From an uncultured Campylobacter sp. (GTDB taxonomy: Bacteria; Campylobacterota; Campylobacteria; Campylobacterales; Campylobacteraceae), in the NCBI RefSeq assembly GCF_938018145.1, contig NZ_CALIII010000258.1, positions 1 through 15,416 of the forward strand: DNA of 15,416 nucleotides. The letters run 5' to 3'. The notes under the pieces were generated by a model. That model did not search any database. It had not been told where the DNA came from and saw only the letters and a program-made list of their open reading frames with translations. This document shows, one piece after another, positions 1 through 8,117 of this stretch. The translations under genes and the position numbers were made by a program. Position 1 is the first letter of the stretch; the number at the start of each line of letters is the position of its first letter.

Positions 1-229
1 GAGCATCACGAGTGGCACAAACGCGCTTACGGCTCACATCGTAGTTAGCGGCGAGCTAAGCGTGCGCGAGGCGGAGCGGATCTTGCGCGAAATATCGCAC
101 GAAATGGAGCATCTGGGCATCACGCACACGACGCTGCAGCTTGAGAGCAGCGACAACGAATGCGCTGACGAGCTCATCTGCGAAGTAAGATCAAACGACG
201 CGGGCGGGCATTTGGGGCATAGTCATTAA
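1..229 (+). CDS. Cation diffusion facilitator (CDF) family metal exporter, C-terminal fragment
   Basis: The reading frame is open from the left edge (first full codon at base 2) to TAA at 227-229, so the start lies outside the window. The 75 visible residues include SGTNALTAHIVVSGEL, a helix-rich stretch, and then HLGITHTTLQLES. This is the usual cytoplasmic C-terminal domain of CDF proteins (CzcD/ZitB/FieF type), which dimerise through this domain and export Zn2+ or similar divalent ions using the proton gradient. The very end is histidine-rich (GGHLGHSH), consistent with metal binding. The transmembrane part is not visible, so metal specificity cannot be judged. No clear terminator follows. 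The next gene begins about 120 bases downstream behind its own candidate promoter. Confidence 0.85.
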   Translation, partial: SITSGTNALTAHIVVSGELSVREAERILREISHEMEHLGITHTTLQLESSDNECADELICEVRSNDAGGHLGHSH

Positions 230-309
230 AATTTGGGCAAATTTGGGGCGAAATTTTGCGATCTAGCATATCAAATCAAATCCGTAGCCCGAAACGAATA
301 AATTTTTGC

Positions 310-315
310 TAAAAT
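310..315 (+). promoter_or_regulatory. Candidate sigma-70 -10 box for the small membrane protein
   Basis: GCTAAAAT (TAAAAT at 310-315) fits the Campylobacter -10 pattern and lies 37 bases before the ATG at 353. The same octamer precedes gyrA. No -35 box is expected in this genus. Inferred from sequence only. Confidence 0.45.
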
Positions 316-352
316 TTAAATCGACTCATTTTTATAAAAGGGGCGAATTTAG

Positions 353-736
353 ATGAAAAAATATATACTAGTCGTGATTTTCGCCCTGCATTGCGCCCTT
401 GAGGACGGCAACTATACAGGTTTTCTTATCGCGCTAAATTTCGCGGTAGCCTTGGTTTGCGCCGCTTTTCCTTTTATGAAAAAGAATTATATATTTTTGT
501 TACTGCTCGCGCTAAATTTGGCTTTGTATTTCAACGCCGTCGATACCCCTTTTGAAAAGCCTGAGCTTTGGACATATCATATACCCATACTCGCAAACGC
601 GACATACGGGCTAAGCACTCTAGTTTACGCCTCGGGATTCGTCGCTTTTGCTCCACTGGCGGCGTATGTTTATTTTTTGTATTCGCTTTGCGTCGTTATT
701 TGCGCCGTGCGCGAAAGACTTCAAAATTTACGTTAA
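353..736 (+). CDS. Small integral membrane protein of unknown family
   Basis: 127 residues, ATG at 353, with a purine-rich AAAAGGGG stretch about 9 bases upstream. I do not recognise the family. The chain is strongly hydrophobic. Likely membrane segments are at about residues 3-17 or 22-41, 44-61 and 90-117, separated by a polar loop (VDTPFEKPELWTYHIP, about 63-78). It ends in a positively charged tail (RERLQNLR), which suggests a cytoplasmic C-terminus. There is no lipobox and no catalytic motif. It sits alone between the metal exporter and lepA, with candidate promoters on both sides, so it is probably its own transcription unit. Codon use and spacing look like a real gene. Its function cannot be stated. 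Confidence 0.65.
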   Translation: MKKYILVVIFALHCALEDGNYTGFLIALNFAVALVCAAFPFMKKNYIFLLLLALNLALYFNAVDTPFEKPELWTYHIPILANATYGLSTLVYASGFVAFAPLAAYVYFLYSLCVVICAVRERLQNLR

Positions 737-840
737 ATTTTACGAACCGAATCCGCGTCAAATTTACTCCAAATCCCCCGCCTCAAGCAGCCGCCCGTTT
801 AACGAAAGCTAAATTTACTCTACTTTAACGAAAATTTTTA

Positions 841-846
841 TACAAT
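841..846 (+). promoter_or_regulatory. Candidate sigma-70 -10 box for lepA
   Basis: TTTATACAAT with TACAAT at 841-846 lies 25 bases before the lepA ATG. A TAGGGA ribosome-binding site follows at 862-867. Distance and sequence fit a Campylobacter -10 element. Confidence 0.5.
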
Positions 847-871
847 CGCCCAAAATTTAACTAGGGATTTC

Positions 872-2662
872 ATGAAAAACATCAGAAATTTTAGCATCAT
901 CGCTCATATCGACCACGGCAAATCCACTCTCGCAGACCGCCTGATCCAGGAGTGCGGCGCCGTCAGCGACCGCGAGATGAGCAGCCAAATCATGGACACG
1001 ATGGACATCGAAAAAGAGCGCGGCATCACGATCAAGGCTCAGTCCGTACGCCTAAACTACGCGCTCGGCGGGCAAAATTTCGTCCTAAATTTGATCGACA
1101 CTCCGGGCCACGTGGATTTTAGCTATGAGGTGAGCCGCTCCTTAGCTAGCTGCGAGGGCGCGCTGCTCGTGGTGGACGCCTCTCAGGGCGTAGAGGCGCA
1201 AACCATCGCAAACGTCTACATAGCACTTGAAAACAACCTCGAAATCATCCCCGTTATCAACAAAATCGACCTCCCGGCAGCAGACCCGGAGCGCGTAAAA
1301 AACGAGATCGAGCACGTTATAGGGCTTGACTGCAGCGGCGCGATCGAGGTTAGCGCAAAAAGCGGCATCGGTATCAAAGAGTTACTGGAAGCCATCATCA
1401 CGCGCATCCCCTCTCCCGGCGGTGAGGCGGAAAAACCGCTAAAAACGCTCATCTACGACAGCTGGTTTGACAACTACCTAGGTGCGCTGGCGCTCGTGCG
1501 CGTCTATGACGGCGAGCTAAAGAAAAACGACGAAATCCTAGTCATGGGCACGGGCAAAAAACACATCGTACTAGACCTCATGTATCCAAACCCGATCGCG
1601 CCGATAAAAACGGCAAATTTGAGCGCGGGCGAAGTCGGTATCGTGGTGCTGGGGCTAAAAAACGTGAGCGACGTGCAGGTGGGCGACACGATCACGCTAG
1701 CTCGTAATCCCGTAAAAGAGCCCGTCGGCGGCTTTGAGCGGGCTAAACCGTTCGTATTTGCGGGACTTTACCCGATCGAAACGGATAAATTTGAGGACCT
1801 GCGCGACGCCCTGGATAAACTAAAGCTAAACGACAGCTCGATCAGCTACGAGCCCGAAACCTCGGTCGCGCTTGGGTTTGGCTTTCGCGTCGGATTTTTG
1901 GGACTGCTGCATATGGAGGTTATCAAGGAGCGCTTGGAGCGCGAATTTGACCTCGACCTCATCGCCACGGCTCCGACCGTAACCTACGAAGTCGTACAAA
2001 CCGACGGTCAAATTTTACGTATCCAAAACCCTAGCCAGCTCCCGCCGGTCAATAAAATCGAGCACGTAAAAGAGCCGTACGTAAAATCCACGATCATCAC
2101 GCCTAGCGAGTTTTTGGGCAACATCATCACGCTGCTAAACAACCGCCGCGCCGTGCAGACCAAGATGGACTACATCACGCCCGAGCGCGTGCTGCTCGAG
2201 TACGACATCCCGATGAACGAGATCGTGATGGACTTTTACGACAAGCTAAAATCGAGCACCAAAGGCTACGCGAGCTTTGACTACGAGCCTAGCGACTACC
2301 GCGTGGGCGATCTGGTAAAGCTTGATATCAAAGTCGCAGGCGAGACCGTGGATGCGCTCTCTATCATCGTGCCGGAAAGCAAAGCTCAGTCCAAGGGGCG
2401 CGACTTCGTCAAAGCGATGAAAGAGATCGTGCCGCGCCAGCTCTTTGAGGTGGCTATTCAAGCCAGCATCGGCAACAAAGTCATCGCGCGCGAAACGGTA
2501 AAATCGATGGGCAAAAACGTAACCGCCAAGTGCTACGGCGGCGACATCACGCGTAAGCGTAAGCTACTCGAAAAGCAAAAAGAGGGCAAAAAGCGCATGA
2601 AAGCTATCGGCAAGGTAAATTTGCCGCAAGAGGCGTTTTTAAGCGTTTTAAAGATAGACTAG
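872..2662 (+). CDS. lepA: Elongation factor 4 (LepA), ribosome back-translocase GTPase
   Basis: 596 residues, close to the roughly 600 usual for LepA. The protein binds ribosomes and, with GTP, acts on stalled or mistranslocated complexes and in ribosome assembly. The G domain is complete: G1 AHIDHGKS (11-18), G2 region ERGITIK (49-55), G3 DTPGH (76-80), G4 NKID (130-133), G5 SAK (161-163). The EF-G-like domains follow. The LepA-specific C-terminal domain is present, with the conserved stretch [20 protein letters not shown] and a lysine/arginine-rich end ([20 protein letters not shown]). The start at 872 is fixed by [17 protein letters not shown] and the TAGGGA ribosome-binding site. In C. 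jejuni lepA likewise sits beside mapA and ctsW. Nothing is truncated. Confidence 0.98.
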   Translation: MKNIRNFSIIAHIDHGKSTLADRLIQECGAVSDREMSSQIMDTMDIEKERGITIKAQSVRLNYALGGQNFVLNLIDTPGHVDFSYEVSRSLASCEGALLVVDASQGVEAQTIANVYIALENNLEIIPVINKIDLPAADPERVKNEIEHVIGLDCSGAIEVSAKSGIGIKELLEAIITRIPSPGGEAEKPLKTLIYDSWFDNYLGALALVRVYDGELKKNDEILVMGTGKKHIVLDLMYPNPIAPIKTANLSAGEVGIVVLGLKNVSDVQVGDTITLARNPVKEPVGGFERAKPFVFAGLYPIETDKFEDLRDALDKLKLNDSSISYEPETSVALGFGFRVGFLGLLHMEVIKERLEREFDLDLIATAPTVTYEVVQTDGQILRIQNPSQLPPVNKIEHVKEPYVKSTIITPSEFLGNIITLLNNRRAVQTKMDYITPERVLLEYDIPMNEIVMDFYDKLKSSTKGYASFDYEPSDYRVGDLVKLDIKVAGETVDALSIIVPESKAQSKGRDFVKAMKEIVPRQLFEVAIQASIGNKVIARETVKSMGKNVTAKCYGGDITRKRKLLEKQKEGKKRMKAIGKVNLPQEAFLSVLKID

Positions 2663-2671
2663 CGGCGTCTT

Positions 2672-2707
2672 GCGAGCGTTTTTGCTACGCTCGCGGCTGC
2701 TTTTATT
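2672..2707 (+). terminator. Probable rho-independent terminator of lepA
   Basis: GCGAGCGT (2672-2679) pairs with ACGCTCGC (2687-2694) around a 7-base loop, starting 10 bases after the lepA stop. A TTTTATT run begins at 2701, six bases past the stem. That spacing is longer than ideal, so termination may be partial. Confidence 0.65.
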
Positions 2708-2714
2708 ATCTCGC

Positions 2715-2770
2715 GGTAAAATTTGCAAATTTGACTCACCCAGACCCGCACCGCGAAAATGCCAAATTTG
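2715..2770 (-). repeat. 56-bp dispersed intergenic repeat, copy A (inverted relative to copy B)
   Basis: The reverse complement of this stretch matches 13622-13677 without gaps at 51 of 56 positions, including a 21-base identical core (2742-2762 here). The element consists of a GC-rich core with CAAATTT boxes at its ends. It is non-coding and lies between the lepA terminator and the promoter of the lipoprotein operon. It is not a recognised insertion sequence. It also shares CAAATTTGACTCRCCC (2726-2741) with 11257-11272, differing at one base. Confidence 0.75.
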
Positions 2771-2871
2771 ACACCATTCCGCTTTAAAATTTCAAAAATC
2801 AAATTTAATAAAATTTATACGAATTTCCAATTTCCTCCAAATTTTACGCAAATTTGGAAATTCATCTCAAA

Positions 2872-2890
2872 TTTGGATAGAATTTTGCTT
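2872..2890 (+). promoter_or_regulatory. Candidate promoter of the MapA-like lipoprotein operon (sigma-54-like, overlapping a -10 box)
   Basis: TTTGGATAGAATTTTGCTT contains GG (2875-2876) and GC (2887-2888) with exactly ten bases between them, the -24/-12 geometry of sigma-54 promoters. It also resembles the Campylobacter form TTTGGAAC-N5-TTGCTT. The same bases contain TAGAAT (2878-2883), usable as a sigma-70 -10 box. The start codon is at 2922, behind GAAAGGA (2909-2915). Sequence alone cannot decide which sigma factor applies. Confidence 0.4.
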
Positions 2891-2921
2891 GCGTGATGTA
2901 AAATTTACGAAAGGATTTTTT

Positions 2922-3611
2922 ATGAAAAATTTTATACTTTTATTTGCAGCGTTCCTTTTTACGGGATGTTTCGGGCTTTTCGAGAGCTCGCCACAGGTCG
3001 CTCAAACTAGCGAAGGCAACGCCAAAGGCTACAAAGAGGTGATGCGTATCAAAGCAGACTGCTCCTCGTGCGCTAGCGGCGGTCAGGACATCAAGATAAA
3101 CGGCACCGACTACACCAGCGACGTCGCGATAAAATGCTGCATCGCTCAAAGCAGGATCGACACGAACGCGGCTATCAAAAAAGTCTATATCCACAAAATA
3201 GCCGACGAAAGAGCTGCTGATAGCGGCATAAAATTTATCTCCAAAAACGGCGCGAAAATGCTCTATCCAAAAGAGCGCCTTGAGAGGCTTTTTCATCTTT
3301 TCTTACAAGACGAGCTGCTAAACCGCGGCATCATGGTCGTGGATAGCCAGACCTCGCCATACACGTACCGCGTGGATTTTGCATTTACCGACTACGCAGC
3401 GTCGTATAGCGAGCCGTCGCAGTATCTAAGCGCGGCGATGAAAGGCAAGCTAGGCGTCAAAAACATAAACAAAACCCGCGTGCTAAATATCTCCACCAGA
3501 CAAGACGTGCGCAAGCTGGAGGCCGAGGACACGGAGGACTTTAACCTCTACGTCTACCTTCTGGTTAAACAAGCCGCCAACAAAGCCGCCGAAGAGATAT
3601 CAAAACTATAA
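2922..3611 (+). CDS. mapA: Cysteine-rich outer-membrane-type lipoprotein, MapA-like
   Basis: 229 residues from ATG 2922. An in-frame TTG at 2889 is possible but lacks a ribosome-binding site, whereas GAAAGGA precedes 2922 and a clean lipoprotein signal starts there. The signal peptide MKNFILLFAAFLFTGC gives the lipobox FTGC with acylated Cys16. The mature protein has an unusual group of four more cysteines: C47-x2-C50 and the pair C72-C73. A mixed alpha/beta body follows, with a helical C-terminus. Size (about 25 kDa) and place between lepA and the comF-type gene match C. jejuni mapA (membrane-associated lipoprotein A). The symbol rests on position and size, not on an alignment. The next lipoprotein gene starts 9 bases downstream, so the two are probably cotranscribed. 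Exact function is unknown. Confidence 0.6.
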   Translation: MKNFILLFAAFLFTGCFGLFESSPQVAQTSEGNAKGYKEVMRIKADCSSCASGGQDIKINGTDYTSDVAIKCCIAQSRIDTNAAIKKVYIHKIADERAADSGIKFISKNGAKMLYPKERLERLFHLFLQDELLNRGIMVVDSQTSPYTYRVDFAFTDYAASYSEPSQYLSAAMKGKLGVKNINKTRVLNISTRQDVRKLEAEDTEDFNLYVYLLVKQAANKAAEEISKL

Positions 3612-3620
3612 AGGAAAAGT

Positions 3621-4181
3621 ATGAAAAAACTAGCTTTTTACGCCATTGCCGCCGCGCTTTTTGCCGCGGTCATGAGCGGATGTTCGCAGCGCAGCTCGGT
3701 GTTAAATTTGACCCCGTATCAATCAACCTCAAACCAGATGGGCTACCAAAAAAATATCCGTATAAATAGCATCGAGGACGCTCGCGCCAACAAAAGCATC
3801 GTCGCCACGATCACCGGCAGCAACGGCGACGTCAAGGAGTACGTCACGCTGCAAAACAGCATCGAGGGCTGGCTGCAAGACGGCCTTAGCACCGAACTTA
3901 AGCGCCTAGGAGCAAATTTGAGCGACTTTGGCGATATCGTCGTGGACGTGCGGATCGTCGAGCTTAAAGCAAATCTAAGCGGCTACTCCACCGACAACCT
4001 AAAAGGCTCGGCAAAGCTCACGATAACGGTGCACAGAGGCGATCAGACCATCACCAAAAACGTCTCGCAGGAGCAGACCAAATTTGCCCCGATTCACACG
4101 AGCGGCGCGTTTAAGAGCTTTTTTGACGAGCTACTCCAAGACATCGTAAAACGCGCGGCGATCCAGATCCTAAAAAGCTGA
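3621..4181 (+). CDS. YajG-like lipoprotein
   Basis: 186 residues, with ribosome-binding site AAAGGAAAAG just after the previous stop. The signal peptide MKKLAFYAIAAALFAAVMSGC has lipobox MSGC with acylated Cys21, so it is a lipoprotein. The mature part matches the YajG family pattern as I know it: an early NLTPYQ segment, then a domain with RINSIEDARANKSIVA, a helix (NSIEGWLQDGLSTELKRLG), a VDVRIVELKANLSG strand and a terminal helix before IQILKS. Family members are small periplasmic or outer-membrane lipoproteins of unknown biochemical role. The stop TGA overlaps the next start ATG by one base (TGATG), which points to translational coupling with the comF-type gene. Confidence 0.65.
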   Translation: MKKLAFYAIAAALFAAVMSGCSQRSSVLNLTPYQSTSNQMGYQKNIRINSIEDARANKSIVATITGSNGDVKEYVTLQNSIEGWLQDGLSTELKRLGANLSDFGDIVVDVRIVELKANLSGYSTDNLKGSAKLTITVHRGDQTITKNVSQEQTKFAPIHTSGAFKSFFDELLQDIVKRAAIQILKS

Positions 4182-4753
4182 TGAGATGCGCTAACTGCGG
4201 GCATCTGAGTCTGGGCGTGATCTGTAAAATTTGCAAAGATCACCTGCTCGCCTCGCCCGCAAGGACGCGCGTTTTGGACGGCGATTTTAAAATTTACAGC
4301 TTTTTTGACTACTCCGAAGTTAAAAATTTACTCCACTCAAAGCACCTATTTCACGGCTCTTTCGTTTACGGCGCGCTTGCAAATTTGAGTTTTAAGATTT
4401 TTGCTAGCAAATTTAGCTTCGGCTCTCCCGTAAACGCCGTGCCGATCGACGATAGAGCGGCTAGCGGCTACTCGCATACGGCAATCTTGGCTCGCGCCTT
4501 AAAAAGTGCGGAAATCCATCCGCTTTACGCCTGTTTGCACGCGAGCTCAAACGTCAGCTATCACGGCAAAGATCTCGCCTTTCGCCTAAAAAATCCGCGA
4601 AATTTTAAGCTTTTAAAATCGCCTAAATTTCCCGTTATCTTGATAGACGATATCGTGACGACGGGCACGACGATAGACGAAGCCAGACGGACGCTACAAA
4701 AAGCCGGCTGCGAGGTGCTTTTTGCGCTGACGCTTGCGGATGCGAGATACTAA
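4181..4753 (+). CDS. comF: ComF-family phosphoribosyltransferase-like protein, probable CtsW competence protein
   Basis: 190 residues. The N-terminus carries a four-cysteine zinc-ribbon pattern (C3-x2-C6 and C15-x2-C18), typical of ComF proteins. The C-terminal half has a type I phosphoribosyltransferase fold with the PRPP-binding loop VILIDDIVTTGTT (152-164). ComF proteins are needed for DNA uptake by natural transformation, probably at the step where single-stranded DNA enters the cytoplasm. In C. jejuni the gene in this position is, from memory, ctsW, required for transformation. Length is short for the family (often 190-240) but both landmarks are present. ATG 4181 overlaps the upstream stop by one base. 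An internal ATG at 4186 is out of frame. Confidence 0.85.
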   Translation: MRCANCGHLSLGVICKICKDHLLASPARTRVLDGDFKIYSFFDYSEVKNLLHSKHLFHGSFVYGALANLSFKIFASKFSFGSPVNAVPIDDRAASGYSHTAILARALKSAEIHPLYACLHASSNVSYHGKDLAFRLKNPRNFKLLKSPKFPVILIDDIVTTGTTIDEARRTLQKAGCEVLFALTLADARY

Positions 4754-4885
4754 AATATAGCGGTAAATTTTGTAAAATTTAGCATTTTAAAACCAGCAAA
4801 GTAAAACCCCAAATTTCGGCTAAATTTAACCCGATCAAGCCATGAAAAAGCGTATCTATTTAGCAAGTTTTTATCAAATTTAAGC

Positions 4886-4891
4886 TAAAAT
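4886..4891 (+). promoter_or_regulatory. Candidate sigma-70 -10 box for gyrA
   Basis: GCTAAAAT with TAAAAT at 4886-4891 lies 26 bases before the gyrA ATG. AAGGA (4907-4911) is the ribosome-binding site. The 163-base spacer upstream has no clear terminator for comF but holds six AAATTT words. Confidence 0.5.
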
Positions 4892-4916
4892 CGGCAAGTA
4901 AATTTTAAGGATAAAA

Positions 4917-7538
4917 ATGGAAGAAAATCTACTCAATCAAAATCAAGACATCCAAACCGTCGACATCGAAGAGTCGATAAAAACGAGCTACCTCGACTAC
5001 TCGATGAGCGTCATCGTCGGTCGCGCCCTTCCTGACGCTAGAGACGGCCTAAAGCCCGTTCATAGACGCATCCTCTACGCGATGAACAACCTCGGAGTCG
5101 GCAGCCGCAGCCCGTATATGAAGTCCGCGCGTATCGTGGGCGACGTCATCGGTAAGTACCACCCGCACGGCGACACGGCCGTTTACGACGCGCTCGTGCG
5201 TATGGCTCAGAAATTTTCCATGCGCTATCCGGCGGTCGACGGCCAAGGAAACTTCGGCTCCATCGACGGCGACGGCGCGGCTGCGATGCGTTATACCGAA
5301 GCTAGGATGACTAATCTCACCGAAGAAATCTTGCGCGATATCGAAAAAGACACGGTTGATTTTATCCCAAACTACGACGACAGAGAGACCGAGCCCGACG
5401 TCCTGCCTAGCCGCGTGCCAAATTTGCTGCTAAACGGCTCTAGCGGTATCGCCGTCGGTATGGCGACGAATATCCCGCCGCACAGCCTCGACGAGCTAAT
5501 AGACGGGCTTTTGCTCGTGCTTGAAAATAAAAACGCGACGCTAGAAGAGGTGATGCAGTATATAAAAGGGCCTGATTTTCCGACGGGCGGGATAATATTT
5601 GGCAAAAAAGGCATCATCGAGGCCTACCGCACGGGACGCGGCCGCGTAAAACTACGCGCCAAAACCCACATCGAAAAAAAGCCGAACAAAGACGTCATCG
5701 TCGTAGACGAGCTGCCGTATCAGACAAACAAAGCCCGCCTCATCGAGCAAATCGCCGAGCTAGTCAAAGAAAAACAGATCGAAGGCATCAGCGAAGTGCG
5801 CGACGAGTCCGATAAGGACGGCATCCGCGTCGTCATCGAGCTAAAACGCGACGCGATGAGCGACATCGTGCTAAACAATCTCTTTAAATCCACGACGATG
5901 GAGAGCACCTTTGGCGTCATAATGCTCGCGATAAACAACAAAGAGCCGAAGGTATTTAACCTAATCGAGCTTTTGAAGCTATTTTTAAATCACAGAAAAA
6001 CCGTCATCATCCGCCGCACGATATTTGACCTAGAAAAAGCCAGAGCTAGAGCGCATATTTTAGAGGGCTTAAAGATCGCGCTGGATAATATCGACGAGGT
6101 GATCGAGCTCATCAAAAATAGCGCCGATACGCCTAGCGCTCGCGAGGGCTTGGTAGCGAAATTCGGCCTTAGCGAGCTACAAGCAAACGCGATCCTTGAT
6201 ATGAGGCTAAGCAAGCTAACGGGTCTTGAGCGCGAAAAACTAGAAGCCGAGCTAGCCGAGCTGATGGCCGAGATCGCGCGCCTTGATGAAATTTTAAAGA
6301 GCGAAACCTTGCTAGAAAAACTAATCAAAGACGAGCTGCTTGAGATAAAAAATAAATTTAAAGTGCCGCGCATCACCGAGATCGTAGACGACTACGACGA
6401 CATCGATATCGAAGACCTCATCCCTAACGAAAACATGGTCGTAACCATCACGCACCGAGGCTACATCAAGCGCGTGCCGAGCAAGCAGTACGAGAAGCAA
6501 AAACGCGGCGGCAAGGGCAAGGTCGCGGTAACTACATACGACGACGACTTCATCGAGAGCTTCTTTACGAGCAACACTCACGATACGCTGATGTTCGTGA
6601 CAGACCGAGGACAGCTCTACTGGCTCAAAGTCTATAAGATCCCTGAAGGAAGCCGCACGGCAAAGGGCAAAGCGGTAGTAAATCTCATCCAGCTACAGCC
6701 TGACGAAAAGATCAAGGCGATCATCCCGACGACTGATTTTGCCCAGAGTAAATCGCTCGCGTTTTTCACTAAAAACGGCATCGTAAAACGCACGAATTTG
6801 AGCGAATTTAAAAACATCCGCTCTATCGGCGTTCGCGCTATTAACCTGGACGAGAACGACGAGCTAGTGACCGCTCTCATCGTCGAGGGCGAAGAGGAGC
6901 CGATAAATCTCATCGATGAGCTTGGCGTAGAGACCGAGATAAACGAGATAGAGGCGATAGAAGCTCAGATCGACGAAGAAAATAGCGAGGAAAACGACGA
7001 GAACGCGGCCGAAGGAAGCGACGATAGCGAAAAGATGCTATTTATCGTAACCAAAAAGGGAATGTGCCTCAAATTTAAACTCAGCAAAGTCCGCCAGATG
7101 GGCAGAACGGCTCGCGGCGTGACGGGTATTAAATTTAAAGAAGCCGGCGACGAGGTCGTAGGCGCAGCCGTCATCGAAAACAACGATCAAGAGGTGCTAA
7201 GCATATCTCAAAAAGGTATCGGCAAGCGTACTACCGCAGAAGAATACCGCCTAACAAATCGCGGCGGCAAGGGCGTAATCTGCATGAAGCTAACGAATCG
7301 TACCGGCGATCTAATCGGCGTCGTAATGGTCGATGACGAACAAGATCTGATGGCTCTAACCTCAAGCGGCAAGATGATACGCGTCGATATGCAAAGTATC
7401 CGCAAAGCCGGCCGAAACACCAGCGGCGTCATCGTCGTAAATGTGGACGGCGACGACGTAGTCAGTATCGCCAAGTGTCCTAAAGCCGATGATGGCGAGG
7501 ATGAGAGCGGCGAAGAGACGCTAGAAAATTTAGAATGA
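4917..7538 (+). CDS. gyrA: DNA gyrase subunit A
   Basis: 873 residues, full length for GyrA. It is the breakage-reunion subunit of the A2B2 gyrase that introduces negative supercoils. The catalytic tyrosine is Tyr126 in [10 protein letters not shown]. The quinolone-resistance region reads [15 protein letters not shown]. Thr87 and Asp91, equivalent to C. jejuni Thr86 and Asp90, are the susceptible-type residues, so no classic resistance mutation is present. The GyrA box that wraps DNA is QKRGGKG at about 528-534. The C-terminal beta-pinwheel contains a strongly acidic insertion of roughly 50 residues (about 657-706), and the protein ends in an acidic tail. The start is supported by AAGGA five bases upstream. 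The gene lies directly before flgP, as in C. jejuni, with a 72-base gap and no visible terminator, so some readthrough is possible. Confidence 0.98.
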   Translation: MEENLLNQNQDIQTVDIEESIKTSYLDYSMSVIVGRALPDARDGLKPVHRRILYAMNNLGVGSRSPYMKSARIVGDVIGKYHPHGDTAVYDALVRMAQKFSMRYPAVDGQGNFGSIDGDGAAAMRYTEARMTNLTEEILRDIEKDTVDFIPNYDDRETEPDVLPSRVPNLLLNGSSGIAVGMATNIPPHSLDELIDGLLLVLENKNATLEEVMQYIKGPDFPTGGIIFGKKGIIEAYRTGRGRVKLRAKTHIEKKPNKDVIVVDELPYQTNKARLIEQIAELVKEKQIEGISEVRDESDKDGIRVVIELKRDAMSDIVLNNLFKSTTMESTFGVIMLAINNKEPKVFNLIELLKLFLNHRKTVIIRRTIFDLEKARARAHILEGLKIALDNIDEVIELIKNSADTPSAREGLVAKFGLSELQANAILDMRLSKLTGLEREKLEAELAELMAEIARLDEILKSETLLEKLIKDELLEIKNKFKVPRITEIVDDYDDIDIEDLIPNENMVVTITHRGYIKRVPSKQYEKQKRGGKGKVAVTTYDDDFIESFFTSNTHDTLMFVTDRGQLYWLKVYKIPEGSRTAKGKAVVNLIQLQPDEKIKAIIPTTDFAQSKSLAFFTKNGIVKRTNLSEFKNIRSIGVRAINLDENDELVTALIVEGEEEPINLIDELGVETEINEIEAIEAQIDEENSEENDENAAEGSDDSEKMLFIVTKKGMCLKFKLSKVRQMGRTARGVTGIKFKEAGDEVVGAAVIENNDQEVLSISQKGIGKRTTAEEYRLTNRGGKGVICMKLTNRTGDLIGVVMVDDEQDLMALTSSGKMIRVDMQSIRKAGRNTSGVIVVNVDGDDVVSIAKCPKADDGEDESGEETLENLE

Positions 7539-7548
7539 ATTTAGTGTT

Positions 7549-7567
7549 TTTGGAATACAATTTGCTA
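7549..7567 (+). promoter_or_regulatory. Candidate promoter of flgPQR (sigma-54-like, overlapping a -10 box)
   Basis: TTTGGAATACAATTTGCTA has GG at 7552-7553 and GC at 7564-7565 with ten bases between, fitting sigma-54 -24/-12 spacing and close to the Campylobacter consensus. TACAAT (7556-7561) inside it could serve as a sigma-70 -10 box. The flgP start is at 7611. As I recall, C. jejuni flgPQ expression was reported not to need RpoN or FliA, which would favour the -10 reading. Confidence 0.45.
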
Positions 7568-7610
7568 GTAAATTTGCAAACAAAAAACAACTAAATTTAA
7601 AGGTTCAAGA

Positions 7611-8117
7611 ATGAAAAAAATTACATTCGCGGTTTTAGGCGCAGTAGTATTTTTGACGAGCGGTTGCTCTTTTAACAACCCTTTTGCCTCCGACGACGCA
7701 ACATCGGCAAAGCAAGACATCGTCATCCAAAAGGTCGATAAAGAAGACATCAGAAGCGTGATGAAACAAGAAAAGATGATATACGATATCGAACCGGCCG
7801 ATGCGGTATTTGGCGCCGTGGGTGAAGGTATCGCTCCGACCAATACCGTCTCTCACGCCCAGTCTTTAGCTCTAGCTAAACGCGCGGCCATCGCCGATGC
7901 GCACAGACAGCTAGCCGAGAAACTATACGGAGTCAAGATAAACTCCAAAGATACGGTTAGAGACGCGATGCTTAGAGACTCGACCATCACGGCTCAAGTA
8001 GCAGGCCTTATCAAAAACGCTTCCATCGTCGAGCACGACTTTAAAGACGGGCTCTACCGCGTCAGAATGGAAATGAAAATAGACCAAAGCAAGTGGCAAG
8101 AAATTTTTGCTTACTGA
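7611..8117 (+). CDS. flgP: Flagellar basal-disk lipoprotein FlgP
   Basis: 168 residues. The signal peptide MKKITFAVLGAVVFLTSGC has lipobox TSGC with acylated Cys19. The body has the LPP20-like pattern: AQSLALAKRAAIADAHRQLAEKLYGVKINS, an alpha/beta segment that includes TITAQVAGLIKNASIVEHDFKDGLYRVRMEM, and a short C-terminus. In C. jejuni, FlgP is an outer-membrane-associated lipoprotein that builds the large basal disk around the flagellar motor. Mutants make flagella but do not swim. The assignment rests on the motif pattern, length (171 residues in C. jejuni, from memory) and order gyrA-flgP-flgQ-flgR. The stop overlaps the flgQ start by 25 bases. Confidence 0.88.
   Translation: MKKITFAVLGAVVFLTSGCSFNNPFASDDATSAKQDIVIQKVDKEDIRSVMKQEKMIYDIEPADAVFGAVGEGIAPTNTVSHAQSLALAKRAAIADAHRQLAEKLYGVKINSKDTVRDAMLRDSTITAQVAGLIKNASIVEHDFKDGLYRVRMEMKIDQSKWQEIFAY

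Noticed and set aside
568..828. 86-codon frame overlapping the small membrane protein
   Set aside because: Out-of-frame shadow whose second half runs into the AT-rich spacer. Basic low-complexity translation.
2889..2921. TTG at 2889 as start of the MapA-like lipoprotein
   Set aside because: It lies in the promoter-like element, lacks a ribosome-binding site and would put 11 extra residues before a perfect lipoprotein signal peptide.
4842..4883. 13-codon frame (MKKRIYLASFYQI) before gyrA
   Set aside because: No ribosome-binding site, and its end lies only a few bases from the candidate gyrA -10 box.
5150..5200. Fluoroquinolone-resistance mutation in gyrA
   Set aside because: The equivalent of C. 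jejuni Thr86 is Thr and of Asp90 is Asp, both susceptible-type residues.
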